A stretch of DNA of 64,000 bases, from assembly GCF_022809355.1 (NCBI RefSeq), contig NZ_JAKZMM010000009.1, positions 48,331 through 112,330 on the forward strand, given 5' to 3'. The notes under the pieces are model-generated. The model searched no databases and was not told where the DNA came from. It saw only the letters and a list, made by a program, of their open reading frames with translations. Positions within the stretch are counted from its first letter, which is position 1. Each line of letters opens with the position of its first letter. Shown here piece after piece: positions 44,201-52,793 of this stretch. The translations under genes were made by a program, and so were the position numbers. Source of the DNA: Parabacteroides faecalis (GTDB lineage: Bacteria > Bacteroidota > Bacteroidia > Bacteroidales > Tannerellaceae).

Positions 44201-45741
44201 ATAAGGCAGCTAATGCAGTTAATTTGAATAATGATATTTTCTATCAGCCGAATATCTTGGATACTGAAATTTCAGACTTGGTAGATGTTAAAGGCACAAA
44301 ACTTTGGGATGGTCGTAAATTCATTGAAAACGGTTGGCAGATTTTGGAAATGGTAAATGATCCGGATAAGTTGTATGCTTATGACATGGATAACCAGTGG
44401 AATAAAGACTTCACAGCATTTACATTGGAAACTAATATCCGTCCGCTTTACAAACCAGTAGAAGAAGTGCGTGATGTAAATGGTAATATCGATATTTACA
44501 AGCGTGATGGTATGGGTGATGTTAAGCAGAAACTGTTTGAAATGTCAAAGAACCAGTATACAACTGCTACTTCTCTGACTTGGCGCAAGGATGTAAACTA
44601 TTTGGGTATGACTTCAGAAGGTATCAAGCCGGCAGCAGGTAAGACAACTGCCATGTATGCTGATGGTGTTGTTACTTCTCCAGTATCACCAATACCAATG
44701 CCTCAGTACATGTTGTGGGTTGCTAATGACTCAGTAGCTGATGGTTTCTATTGTGAAGATTATCTGGAAATGCCGGGTCATGGTTATTTCGCAGATAAAG
44801 ATGCTGCTGAAAAAGATGATATGGATCACTTTGTATATTACAATGGTTATGTATCAGGCCGTATGTTGGTTAACTTCAACGACTCTGTAGCTAAATATAA
44901 CGGGTTGAATAAATTGGACGAAGCTAGCAAATTCAAATATAATAATCGTGTACGTTTGGGCTTTGTTGAAGGTGTTCATATGAACTTTACAAAAGAAGAA
45001 TTGGCTAAAGAAGGTGCTGATAAGTATTTTGCAGGATCAGTTCCGACTGAAGATACTGAAGTTGTATATGTTCTTCATAGTATAACATTGGATGATATTC
45101 GTGATATTAGCACTAACGTTAAAGGACAAGGTGACGAAGGTCATGGATATATTAATCCTAAGAAGTTGAAAGAAGCTATCGATAAGAACTTGATTGATGT
45201 TAAATTCTTGGATAGTAAGCATCGTAACTTTGTATGGTCATTCCGTTATACTGAAGATGATATTACAGGTCCAACTGAAGGTACTGAATTTGGTCATGAA
45301 GACTTCTTGATGGAATCTTTTGATAATGAAGATGGAAAAGATGGAAAAGCTAAGATTGGTGGTTTCGAAGGTGCTTGGGTAGGCTTGGATGGTAACATTC
45401 CTGTATTACGCAAGAACTATACTAACAATGGCGATCACAACAACTTAGAAGGAGAACCAATTCACGAAGGTTTGAACCAAGCTACAATTTTTGGTATGTC
45501 AGAAACTGAAAATGCCGCTACAGCTAACGAAGAAATCTCTACTTCAAGCGTAGTAGTTGCAGGTGTTGACGGAGCTGTAGTAGTTAAGGGTGCTGAAGGT
45601 AAGAACGTAATCGTAAGCACAATCTTAGGTAAGGTAGTTGCTAACGAAGTAGTTTCTTCAGACAACGCTACAATCGCTGCTCCGGCTGGTATCGTAGTAG
45701 TATCAGTTGACGGCGAAAGCTTCAAGGTAGTAGTAAAATAA
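41254..45741 (+). CDS. Large secreted surface protein (DUF6383-like C-terminus)
   Basis: A 1495-residue exported protein. The signal peptide is MNKKFSTLMAAALLAGSFPVVAQ. Four to five long beta-rich segments share phrases such as KWYQLTVNMG, GLYFINLKTNKTYTGNA and YALKVRDNNTVDNNRKYVCVID, suggesting internal repetition of lectin-like or ricin-type folds. The last ~75 residues (EISTSSVVVAGVDGAVVVKGAEGKNVIVSTILGKVVANE ... FKVVVK) form a Val/Ala-rich domain like DUF6383, which I associate with Parabacteroides and which resembles a type IX sorting domain. AT-rich, Ala/Asn/Thr-rich; no catalytic motif. Function unknown, probably surface exposed. Confidence 0.75.
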   Translation: MNKKFSTLMAAALLAGSFPVVAQNAHSGNGEIPYRSQFVKSASLDQGIFGVKNIESDKWYQLTVNMGNDAAANSVTYVLTQERDYSTGRLYLAVKPIQDATLSHSLWKIERTGQDVNGGYYQFTNKETGYTLTLDHTDAQVLTADQLRNLDNNVNTTEFQAGMLRYLSNEKFDLDPTVVRGCATQWSWNSYEEQTTDRFKHKLLYTHFHAGNKAAAQDSIMALAMVKLPSAAAYDHDQLYVRTIKASAKDFQDAALFDNERNLSLLHIRPVVAGAKVLTAAEVNSVLDGKGTLDFTAQSTTPGYKRENVENKKGFKYTIFKHNSDEALTVYNNPFDSTWLAVESPFDVLDRRNFDPTKKTIAATTATANFGPTTGSNANAYAGYNILFKNMDAATDTYLKVWTKLYEAGQGGNYNSLVVAGYPYDDLENYEGAMDADIARYHWKVTYYATNDSLVFEPLNASRSTYENDMLVNSPAYYFNTVNKGTAFTGTPSSSQAQAYNKAAGVPVALYAQNIGPAAADVQAYLTVGSPNALNISDNKYAAAPKFDMTALGYPTFTEPDLAERLMWNGSDAGTNQWRVAGDNPAYVTNGADANYSKYSVMTAQYVPSDVNISATTLTYNGLYEGILADFKANDGTQWLRLAYNYTPDYLARTTVADGLYFINLKTNKTYTGNAARKNGSYLAYNHVGRLIYTAENENQDFNNMPATQWVVKQIRCQVTDGEVNVNKTPEVAIYNREYGVEGAPVFQGQLYTTEDGAVYLINHRDYYNVAKTDGKFTKNAFSCGDTLVVKAVENEAALTDQFHGYAELGMYEMKDTTEFLAYSAEHPYYLRYNDKTSDEEQTNTFKYLFENPDKYLAVTNPDNISGNETQSLFEIEKIATDEYGYGKDVTYADGKKLPQLVRTVYALKVRDNNTVDNNRKYVCVIDDNTNNQRYAVRTLDQVDGQKVKIAEFYLKSNEVNVDRTKEAYILVDARGLDNVKGDKAANAVNLNNDIFYQPNILDTEISDLVDVKGTKLWDGRKFIENGWQILEMVNDPDKLYAYDMDNQWNKDFTAFTLETNIRPLYKPVEEVRDVNGNIDIYKRDGMGDVKQKLFEMSKNQYTTATSLTWRKDVNYLGMTSEGIKPAAGKTTAMYADGVVTSPVSPIPMPQYMLWVANDSVADGFYCEDYLEMPGHGYFADKDAAEKDDMDHFVYYNGYVSGRMLVNFNDSVAKYNGLNKLDEASKFKYNNRVRLGFVEGVHMNFTKEELAKEGADKYFAGSVPTEDTEVVYVLHSITLDDIRDISTNVKGQGDEGHGYINPKKLKEAIDKNLIDVKFLDSKHRNFVWSFRYTEDDITGPTEGTEFGHEDFLMESFDNEDGKDGKAKIGGFEGAWVGLDGNIPVLRKNYTNNGDHNNLEGEPIHEGLNQATIFGMSETENAATANEEISTSSVVVAGVDGAVVVKGAEGKNVIVSTILGKVVANEVVSSDNATIAAPAGIVVVSVDGESFKVVVK

Positions 45742-46087
45742 TTGACAATTGAAGATTAACAATTGACAATTCATAAAATTGCGGTGGGAGAAATCCCATC
45801 GCAATGTAAGATATAATAAAATTAATTGGTCACCTCCGGCACTAGTCAGCCGGTAGAATAAGTACCTCGTGAGAGCGAAAGTGGCGTTAATAAATAGATT
45901 AATATAAAAAGTTAATAGTCCACGCAAGCCATCCAAAGCTTCGTCCTTCAGGGCGAAGAATCAAAGGAAAAGGCCAAGTACCCTGCGAAGGCGAACAGGT
46001 GGCGTTAGTATTAATAATAGTGTAATATAAAGTTTATGTTCTACCAGTAACCTTGTGAAGGGTAAACGTGGAATCTCAAAAGTGTGG
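45742..46087 (+). other. Structured 3' region with three related motifs
   Basis: After the stop there is a CAATT-type repeat, then a hairpin (ATTGCGGTGGGA-GAAA-TCCCATCGCAAT, 45778-45805). Three diverged copies of AGTACC...GCGAA...GTGGCGTTA follow (45861-45888, 45978-46007, 46047-46074), separated by AT-rich spacers and a CTTCGTCC...GGGCGAAG hairpin (45940-45957). No coding frame is supported. A terminator closes it at 46088-46125. Confidence 0.55.
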
Positions 46088-46125
46088 AATCCCTGCTATT
46101 CTATTTCGGATAGCGGGGATTTTTA
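46088..46125 (+). terminator. Intrinsic terminator
   Basis: AATCCCTGCTAT pairs with ATAGCGGGGATT around a 10-base loop, followed by a T-run. Confidence 0.75.
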
Positions 46126-46177
46126 TTAATGGATAATGAACAATTGACGATTGAAATTATAAGTCAATTATTTATCT

Positions 46178-46825
46178 TTATTTCCTTCCGAAGTCGGCTG
46201 GGATTTCTCCCCAAGCAGACGTTTCCCATTTGTAGATAGGGGTTGTATATGTATTTTCCTGTAGCCATTTTTCGGCACGGGCAATCAGATCGAATATCGG
46301 TTCGTTTTCGGGCAAACGTTCCAGCAAGGTCTTGCATTTCTTGTTCTTTACCCAAGAGATCGCGTTCCGGCTGTCCGAATAGATCGGGATGGAACAATTT
46401 CTTTGTTTGAGCAAAGCCAATCCGTGGACGAGGGCCAGAAATTCACCAACGTTATTTGTCCCTTTCGGCATTGGTCCGACCCGGAAAATTTCCTGTCCGG
46501 TAGCCGTATAGACACCGCGGTATTCCATATCTCCCGGATTTCCGCTACAGGCGGCATCCACGGCAAGACTGTTATTGATAGGTCGTCCGATGACCGGTGT
46601 TTTCTCTTTCATCATCTTTTCAAAGACCATCTTCGGAGTCGGATTCTTTTGGATATAACTCTCGTATCCATTGGCAAATGCTTCTTCGGCAGCCTCCCGA
46701 CTTTCAAAGGCCTTGTATTTGGCACCCGACTGTCCTTCTACCTGTTCTTTACAGTCTTCCCAGTTGTTGTACACACCCGGATGTAGACCTTGCCAGACCA
46801 CATAATATTTCCTTGTTTTTCCCAT
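46178..46825 (-). CDS. RNase H family protein with N-terminal viroplasmin domain
   Basis: A 215-residue RNase HI-type nuclease. Residues 5-52 (KYYVVWQGLHPGVYNNWEDCKEQVEGQSGAKYKAFESREAAEEAF) are the caulimovirus viroplasmin / RNase H1 hybrid-binding domain. The catalytic domain shows D90 (SLAVDAACSGNPG), E128 (NNVGEFLALVHGL) and D151 (IYSDSRNAISWV), three of the four DEDD carboxylates; the fourth should lie in the C-terminal helix. It cleaves RNA in RNA-DNA hybrids. It is transcribed after the monooxygenase-like gene with a 3-base gap. Confidence 0.92.
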   Translation of the reverse strand: MGKTRKYYVVWQGLHPGVYNNWEDCKEQVEGQSGAKYKAFESREAAEEAFANGYESYIQKNPTPKMVFEKMMKEKTPVIGRPINNSLAVDAACSGNPGDMEYRGVYTATGQEIFRVGPMPKGTNNVGEFLALVHGLALLKQRNCSIPIYSDSRNAISWVKNKKCKTLLERLPENEPIFDLIARAEKWLQENTYTTPIYKWETSAWGEIPADFGRK

Positions 46826-46828
46826 AGC

Positions 46829-47212
46829 CTATTTTCGTTGAGTCGCGTCGTAGATCGTTGTTACAGGAGGTTGTTTCAGCATGACTTTACGATCCTGTTT
46901 GAATTCTTCCAGATAGGTCTGTCTCCCGTGAAAAGTCTGTGCCTCCGGATTTTTATAGACTTCATAAAAGAAAAAAATCGTTGGATCAGAAGCATCCTGA
47001 TAAAATTCGTATCTGAGGCAACCTTCTTCTTTTCGGGTTGCTTCAATTAAGGGCTTAACCCTTTGCTTAAAAGCCTCTTTGTATTCTTCCTTTACAAAAA
47101 GTTTAGCCGTTATGATTACCGGTCTATCAGCCTCTTCTGCTATCGATAAAGGATGATCGAATAGCAAAAAGACAACCGACAGGAGCGCAGTTTGACAGAA
47201 ATGCTTCTTCAT
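46829..47212 (-). CDS. Exported antibiotic biosynthesis monooxygenase (ABM)-like protein
   Basis: A 127-residue protein. An N-terminal hydrophobic segment (FCQTALLSVVFLLFDHPLSIAEE) looks like a signal peptide. It is followed by an ABM/YgiN dimeric alpha-beta barrel domain: VIITAKLFVKEEYKEAFKQRVKPLIEATRKEEGCLRYEFYQDASDPTIFFFYEVYKN. Family members include quinol monooxygenases acting without cofactor, but many have other roles, and export is less usual. It forms a pair with the RNase H gene. Confidence 0.82.
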   Translation of the reverse strand: MKKHFCQTALLSVVFLLFDHPLSIAEEADRPVIITAKLFVKEEYKEAFKQRVKPLIEATRKEEGCLRYEFYQDASDPTIFFFYEVYKNPEAQTFHGRQTYLEEFKQDRKVMLKQPPVTTIYDATQRK

Positions 47213-47333
47213 AGCTCATATATTATGAAAACGAAATGATTGCAATGTTACTAAAATTTTACCAGATACACAAACCGATTCGAAAGCCAGGAAAGACATC
47301 ACGGCTAAGTTTGTCAAATTCGGACGAATAAAC

Positions 47334-47365
47334 TTTGAGGCTATTGGAAAAAAAATCTATTTTTG
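47334..47365 (+). promoter_or_regulatory. Canonical promoter of aroK (TTTG-n20-TATTTTTG)
   Basis: -33 TTTG at 47334-47337 and -7 TATTTTTG at 47358-47365, separated by exactly 20 bases; the aroK ATG lies 22 bases further on. Confidence 0.75.
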
Positions 47366-47387
47366 CATAAATTCAAAGGACAACAAA

Positions 47388-47909
47388 ATGAAACGTATTT
47401 TTCTAATGGGATATATGGGAGCCGGTAAGACAACTGTTGGAAAGAAGCTGTCGAAGCAACTGAATCTCTCATTTATTGACCTGGACTACTATATCGAAGG
47501 GCGTTATCATAAAGAAATACGCCAGCTATTTGCAGAAAGAGGTGAAGATGCATTCCGCGATATAGAACGGCGGATGCTGCACGAAGTTGCCTCATTCGAA
47601 GATGTATTGGTATCGACCGGTGGTGGAACTCCTTGCTTCTTCGACAACATGGAGTTTATGAACGATGCGGGAACAACCGTCTATCTGAAAGTATCAGTTG
47701 ATGAGCTTGCCAATCGGTTGGAAGTCTGCAAGCAGACCCGTCCGGTCCTCCAGAACCGGAGCGGTGAAGAACTGAAACAGTTTATTGCTGACAGCTTGGA
47801 GAACCGTCGTCCTTTCTATGAGCAAGCACAGATTGTCTTTGATGCCGAACAGATGATGACAGAGCAGGATATACAGACAATCACCGATAAATTGGTGGAA
47901 TTATTATAA
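47388..47909 (+). CDS. aroK: Shikimate kinase
   Basis: A 173-residue kinase that phosphorylates shikimate at the 3-hydroxyl in chorismate synthesis. Walker A is GYMGAGKTT (8-16); the shikimate-binding region FIDLDYYIEGRYHK carries the conserved Asp; RGEDAFRDIERRML and the STGGGTPC loop are also present. The length is typical. It is followed 11 bases later by alanine dehydrogenase, probably in one transcript. Confidence 0.95.
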   Translation: MKRIFLMGYMGAGKTTVGKKLSKQLNLSFIDLDYYIEGRYHKEIRQLFAERGEDAFRDIERRMLHEVASFEDVLVSTGGGTPCFFDNMEFMNDAGTTVYLKVSVDELANRLEVCKQTRPVLQNRSGEELKQFIADSLENRRPFYEQAQIVFDAEQMMTEQDIQTITDKLVELL

Positions 47910-47920
47910 ATCCGTTGGAT

Positions 47921-49135
47921 ATGAAAAACACAACAGACAACCCGTCGCAACAATTCTACATTCCCCAGGAATTATTACAGGAATTGGGTAAAATGAAGAA
48001 TACGCTGGTCATTGGGGTTCCCAAGGAACGGAACCGGGGAGAAAAACGGGTAGCCCTCACGCCCGAATCAGTAGAGATTCTGACAAGCTATGGTCATCAC
48101 GTTTATGTAGAAAGCGGAGCCGGATTGGGAATTAATTATTCAGACAACCATTATTCGGAAGCGGGAGCAGAGATTGTAGCGACACCCGCAGAAATCTTTC
48201 AGGCTGATCTGATCGTCAAAATCCTACCTTTATTGCCCGAAGAAGCCCTTTTGATGCGTCCACGGAGCAGCGTCTTTTCGTTTGTTCCGCTCCGGCAACT
48301 GACAGCAGAAACTTATCAGGTACTGATGAATAAACGGATTACGGCCTTGGCATACGATTTTCTGAAGGATGAAAAGCTGCTCTATCAGCCCATCATGAGT
48401 GCCATGGCCGAAATTGAAGGCTATGCATCGATCAGTATTGCATCCGATCTGTTGAGCAATAATCATGGAGGCAAGGGAATCTTGTTGGGAGGTGTTGCTG
48501 GTGTGTCGCCCACTGAGGTTGTCATTATCGGAGCCGGGAATGCCGGAACTAATGCGGCTCGGGCTGCTCTGGCATTAGGTGCGTCGGTGAAAGTGTTCGA
48601 CAATAATATCCAGCGCTTACGTCAGATTCAGCGTACGCTGGGAGCTTCTTTGTTTACTTCCAATTTTCATCCGAATGTGTTGAGGAATGCTTTTCAGAGT
48701 GCCGATGTTGTGATCGGGGCATTGCACAACGACCATCCACAACACCGCTATGTGATAGCAGAAGGATTGATCGAGACCATGAAGAAAGGAGCTTTGATCA
48801 TTGACCTCAGGATGAATCAGGGTGGTTGTTTTGAAACAACCTGCTGTTTGTCGGCTGTTGATCCGGAAATCTTTGAGCAGCACGGAGTCTTGCATTTCTG
48901 CAAGCCCTTTATCAGTAACTATGTGGCCCGGACTGCGTCGATGGCATTCAGCAACCTACTTGTTCCCTTGCTGACGGAAATAGGAGATATGGGAAGTCTG
49001 AAGGCCTTGATCCAGTATCATCCCGGAGTCAAACAGGGAATTTATCTATATTCCGGAAAGCCGGTAAATGATTACATATCCAATCATTTTAATCTCCGAT
49101 CAAATAATATTGATATCTATTTGACCGCTTTTTAG
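47921..49135 (+). CDS. ald: Alanine dehydrogenase
   Basis: A 404-residue NAD-dependent enzyme of the alanine dehydrogenase / transhydrogenase family, interconverting L-alanine with pyruvate and ammonia. N-terminal GVPKERNRGEKRVALTPESVE contains the substrate-binding Arg/Lys; the Rossmann motif is VVIIGAGNAGTNAARAALALGA; the dehydrogenase signature region contains KKGALIIDLRMNQGGCFETT. The ATG at 47921 is chosen over TTG at 47915. The N-terminal extension of about 30 residues is common in Bacteroidetes members. Confidence 0.88.
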   Translation: MKNTTDNPSQQFYIPQELLQELGKMKNTLVIGVPKERNRGEKRVALTPESVEILTSYGHHVYVESGAGLGINYSDNHYSEAGAEIVATPAEIFQADLIVKILPLLPEEALLMRPRSSVFSFVPLRQLTAETYQVLMNKRITALAYDFLKDEKLLYQPIMSAMAEIEGYASISIASDLLSNNHGGKGILLGGVAGVSPTEVVIIGAGNAGTNAARAALALGASVKVFDNNIQRLRQIQRTLGASLFTSNFHPNVLRNAFQSADVVIGALHNDHPQHRYVIAEGLIETMKKGALIIDLRMNQGGCFETTCCLSAVDPEIFEQHGVLHFCKPFISNYVARTASMAFSNLLVPLLTEIGDMGSLKALIQYHPGVKQGIYLYSGKPVNDYISNHFNLRSNNIDIYLTAF

Positions 49136-49203
49136 GAAATTTCATTCTTTCTTATTTTCTTTGTAGGTCTTTAATTGATAACAGCGATTAAGTGAAAAAT
49201 ATC

Positions 49204-51057
49204 ATGACAGAACAAACAAAAGTAACGACATTAGAAAAGGTAGTGGTACGTTTCTCTGGTGATTCAGGAGACGGAATGCAGTTGACAGGTACTATCTTTT
49301 CAAATCTGTCGGCTGTATTCGGAAATGAAATCTCTACATTCCCCGATTATCCGGCAGAAGTGAGAGCTCCGCAAGGAACATTGAGCGGTGTTTCTGGGTT
49401 CCAGGTACATTTGGGATCTAAGAAAATCTTTACCCCTGGTGAAAAAGCTGACGTATTGGTTGCGATGAATCCGGCAGCTTTGAAGGTTAATGTGAAGCAC
49501 ATCAAACCTAACGCCATTGTCTTGATTGATACGGATTCGTTCCAGAAAAGCGACCTGGAAAAAGCCCTTTACACGACCGATGATCCGTTTAAAGAATTAG
49601 GATTGACTCAAGTACAGGTAGTAGCAGCACCTATTTCTACCATGGTGCGTGATGGCCTGACTGATTTCGGTTTAGACAATAAATCAGCATTGCGCTGCAA
49701 GAATATGTTCGCTTTGGGTCTGGTATGCTGGTTGTTCGAACGCCCACTCGACGAAGCTATGCACATGCTTCAGAACAAGTTCGCTAAGAAACCGGTGATT
49801 GCCCAGGCTAATATCAAGGCGTTGACCGACGGTTACAACTACGGACATAATATCCACGCCAGTGTTTCAACCTATCGTATTGAAAGCAAGAAAGCGCTTC
49901 CGGGTACATATATGGATGTCAATGGAAACAAGGCTACTTCATACGGATTGATTGCTGCTGCAGAAAAAGCCGGGTTACGTCTTTTCTTGGGTAGTTATCC
50001 GATCACTCCGGCTACGGATATTTTGCATGAATTATCCAAACGTAAGGATTTAGGTGTAATTACGGTACAGGCAGAAGATGAGATCGCCGGTGTTTGTACG
50101 GCTATCGGAGCCAGCTTTGCCGGTTGCTTGGCTGCAACTTCTACTTCAGGTCCGGGTCTGGCCTTGAAGAGTGAGGCAATTGGTCTGGCAGTGATAGCAG
50201 AGGTTCCTCTGGTTGTAATTGATGTACAGCGTGGTGGTCCGTCAACAGGTATGCCGACGAAGTCAGAACAGACCGACTTGATGCAGGCATTGTATGGACG
50301 TAACGGTGAATGTCCGGCTGTTGTTTTGGCAGCTTGCACACCGACCGACTGTTTCGATGCTGCATTCTGGGCAGGAAAGCTGGCTGTTGAACATATGACA
50401 CCGGTTATCTTGCTGACAGATGCCTTTATTGCCAACGGCTCTTCTGCATGGCGTTTGCCGGAATTGGATAAATATCCGGAAATCAAACCGAATTATATTA
50501 CCAATTATCACGAAGATAAGCCATGGAAACCTTATCGCCGCGATCCGGAAAGCTTGGTTCGTTATTGGGCTATCCCAGGTACAGAAGGATTTACCCATCG
50601 TTTGGGTGGTCTGGAAAAAGACTATGACACAAGTGCCATTTCTACAGATCCGATGAACCACCAGCGTATGGTGAAGGCACGTCAGGCTAAGATCGATAAG
50701 ATCGCTGATTATATCCCTGAACTGGAAGTTGTAGGAGATGAGGATGCTGATCTGCTGATCGTAGGCTGGGGCGGAACATACGGTCATTTGTATGAAGCCA
50801 TGGAAACGATGCAAGAGCAAGGCAAGAAAGTGGCATTGGCACACTTCAAGTTTATCAATCCGCTGCCGAAGAATACAGCTGAGGTATTGAAGAAGTATAA
50901 GAAAGTCGTGGTAGCTGAGCAGAACAACGGACAGTTTGCCAACTATCTGAGAAGTAAAGTAGACGATTTCAATCCGTATAAGTTCGACCGTATCAAAGGT
51001 CAGCCGTTCATTGTATCTCGTCTGGTAGAAGAATTTACTAAAATATTGGAGGCATAA
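49204..51057 (+). CDS. korA: 2-oxoacid:acceptor oxidoreductase, gamma-alpha subunit
   Basis: A 617-residue subunit with the gamma domain fused ahead of the alpha domain. The gamma part (about 10-190) starts VVRFSGDSGDGMQLTGTIFSNLSAVFG; the alpha part includes FLGSYPITPATDILHELSKRK (thiamin pyrophosphate pyrimidine-binding domain) and TSTSGPGLALKSEAIGLAV. With the beta subunit encoded 4 bases downstream it oxidatively decarboxylates 2-oxoglutarate (or a related 2-oxoacid) to the acyl-CoA with ferredoxin as acceptor. ATG at 49204 is preferred to GTG at 49192. The substrate is inferred from family similarity. Confidence 0.92.
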   Translation: MTEQTKVTTLEKVVVRFSGDSGDGMQLTGTIFSNLSAVFGNEISTFPDYPAEVRAPQGTLSGVSGFQVHLGSKKIFTPGEKADVLVAMNPAALKVNVKHIKPNAIVLIDTDSFQKSDLEKALYTTDDPFKELGLTQVQVVAAPISTMVRDGLTDFGLDNKSALRCKNMFALGLVCWLFERPLDEAMHMLQNKFAKKPVIAQANIKALTDGYNYGHNIHASVSTYRIESKKALPGTYMDVNGNKATSYGLIAAAEKAGLRLFLGSYPITPATDILHELSKRKDLGVITVQAEDEIAGVCTAIGASFAGCLAATSTSGPGLALKSEAIGLAVIAEVPLVVIDVQRGGPSTGMPTKSEQTDLMQALYGRNGECPAVVLAACTPTDCFDAAFWAGKLAVEHMTPVILLTDAFIANGSSAWRLPELDKYPEIKPNYITNYHEDKPWKPYRRDPESLVRYWAIPGTEGFTHRLGGLEKDYDTSAISTDPMNHQRMVKARQAKIDKIADYIPELEVVGDEDADLLIVGWGGTYGHLYEAMETMQEQGKKVALAHFKFINPLPKNTAEVLKKYKKVVVAEQNNGQFANYLRSKVDDFNPYKFDRIKGQPFIVSRLVEEFTKILEA

Positions 51058-51061
51058 GATA

Positions 51062-52078
51062 ATGGCAACAGAAGAAATAAAATATCAACCGAAAGATTAT
51101 AAAAGCGATCAGTACGTTCGCTGGTGTCCGGGATGTGGTGACCATGCCGTATTAAATTGTTTACATAAAGCGATGGCAGAGGTAGGTGTTGCGCCACACA
51201 ATATGGCTGTCATTTCAGGTATTGGCTGTTCATCCCGTCTGCCTTACTACATGAATACATATGGATTCCATACCATTCACGGTCGTGGAGCGGCAATCGC
51301 TACAGGTGTTAAGACGGCTCGTCCGGACTTGAGCGTATGGTTGATTACCGGTGATGGCGACTGTCTGGCAATTGGTGGTAACCACTTCATCCATGCTGTA
51401 CGTCGTAATATCGACTTGAATATCGTTTTGTTCAACAATAAGATTTACGGACTGACGAAAGGGCAATATTCTCCTACATCCGATCGTGGATTCGTTTCTA
51501 AGAGTTCTCCTTACGGAACGGTAGAAGATCCGTTTATCCCGGCAGAACTGGCTTTGGGCGCACGGGGTAACTTCTTTGCCCGTGCCATCGATGTGGATTT
51601 GAAGAATACGACAGAGATCCTGGCGGCTTCGGCTCGTCATAAAGGAGCTTCTGTAACGGAAGTATTGGTCAATTGTGTGATCTTCAACAACGGTATCCAC
51701 AAGCAGATCACCGATAAGGAATTCCGGGCAGATCGGACGATCTTCTTGCGTCACGGTGAAAAGATGATCTACGGAGCCAACAACGATAAAGGTATCGTTT
51801 TGGATGGACTGAAACTGAAATCAGTTACTATCGGTCAGGATGGTTATACATTGGATGATGTGCTGGTTCATGATGCCCACTGTAAAGACAATACCCTGCA
51901 CATGATGTTGGCTATGATGGGTGGTGATATGCCGGTAGCTTTGGGTATTATTCGTGATGTGGACGCTCCTACATACGATGAAGCCGTTCACGAACAGTTG
52001 AAGGAAGTACAGGAAAAGATGCCAAGCCGCACACTGGATCAGTTCCTGAGAAGTGGTGAGACTTGGGAAATTAAGTAG
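51062..52078 (+). CDS. korB: 2-oxoacid:acceptor oxidoreductase, beta subunit
   Basis: A 338-residue TPP-binding subunit. WCPGCGDHAVLNCLHKAM at the N-terminus and the TPP motif GDGDCLAIGGNHFIHAVRRNIDLNIVLFNNKIYGLTKGQ (GDG...NN) are diagnostic. It lies 4 bases after korA, so translation is coupled. The KorAB type contains no own iron-sulfur domain apart from the Cys cluster motif near the N-terminus. A strong terminator follows at 52105-52149. Confidence 0.93.
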   Translation: MATEEIKYQPKDYKSDQYVRWCPGCGDHAVLNCLHKAMAEVGVAPHNMAVISGIGCSSRLPYYMNTYGFHTIHGRGAAIATGVKTARPDLSVWLITGDGDCLAIGGNHFIHAVRRNIDLNIVLFNNKIYGLTKGQYSPTSDRGFVSKSSPYGTVEDPFIPAELALGARGNFFARAIDVDLKNTTEILAASARHKGASVTEVLVNCVIFNNGIHKQITDKEFRADRTIFLRHGEKMIYGANNDKGIVLDGLKLKSVTIGQDGYTLDDVLVHDAHCKDNTLHMMLAMMGGDMPVALGIIRDVDAPTYDEAVHEQLKEVQEKMPSRTLDQFLRSGETWEIK

Positions 52079-52104
52079 TTCATCTGGTCAGATAAATGTA
52101 GCTA

Positions 52105-52149
52105 GGTGCGATAAACTCCTTTTCGATGAGGATTTATCGCACCTTTTTT
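52105..52149 (+). terminator. Intrinsic terminator of korAB
   Basis: GGTGCGATAAA pairs with TTTATCGCACC, followed by six T. Confidence 0.85.
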
Positions 52150-52302
52150 CATTTACCTGTAATTTTTTGTGGAAGTAAAGGTCGCGATAAAATATTTTTC
52201 TATATTTGCAATTGTTCATTATAATGAAAGCAAAGAGAGAAAGTATTTATTTATTTGCTATGCCGGCTAGACAAATGTTTATTAAAAAGGAGAGTGTGTG
52301 TT

Positions 52303-52710
52303 ATGGTAAAGAAAAGTTTTGGATGGATGGTGATATTCGCCACCTGTATAGCCTGTACAAATCGGGAACAAGGGAAAACTGTACAAGGTCTTGATTATCC
52401 AGTAAAAGATGTATTGACTGAAGAGACGATTACAACAGACGATTCAATCTCAGTCGTTACAGGAAAGTTAGTTATCGGGCATGAAGTCCGTTCTTTCGTT
52501 ATGGATGGGGATTCGGTGGAATATTGGTTTATTGACCGTTCCGGTACTGTTCAGCAGGAGTATGAACGGGTTGTTCCTGATGGAATGAAAAACTATACAC
52601 CTGTGCGGGTAGAGATGAAGGTCAAGTATTTGGGTAAATCGGATGAAGGTTTTGCGGCTGAATATGATGGTGTGTATGAAGTCTTGGAGCTTCTGAAGAT
52701 GGAACCTTAA
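52303..52710 (+). CDS. Small lipoprotein of unknown function
   Basis: A 135-residue protein beginning MVKKSFGWMVIFATCIACTN, a lipoprotein signal with the cysteine in IAC. The mature part is an acidic beta-rich domain (VVTGKLVIGHEVRSFVMDGDSVEYWFIDRSG ... VRVEMKVKYLGKSDEGFAAEYDGVYEV) that looks like an OB-type or small barrel fold. The ATG at 52303 is preferred over upstream starts because it places the signal peptide correctly; a -7 box (TATATTTG) lies at 52201-52208. Not recognised further. Confidence 0.7.
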   Translation: MVKKSFGWMVIFATCIACTNREQGKTVQGLDYPVKDVLTEETITTDDSISVVTGKLVIGHEVRSFVMDGDSVEYWFIDRSGTVQQEYERVVPDGMKNYTPVRVEMKVKYLGKSDEGFAAEYDGVYEVLELLKMEP

Positions 52711-52741
52711 CCTGGTCTTAATTCCGTATGGAAATATATAT

Positions 52742-52785
52742 AACCCGGTATTCGTCTCTTTTGTGTAGAGGACCCATACCGGGTT
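52742..52785. terminator. Bidirectional terminator
   Basis: AACCCGGTAT pairs with ATACCGGGTT around a 24-base loop, between the convergent lipoprotein and apbE genes. Confidence 0.75.
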
Positions 52786-52793
52786 ATTTTCGA

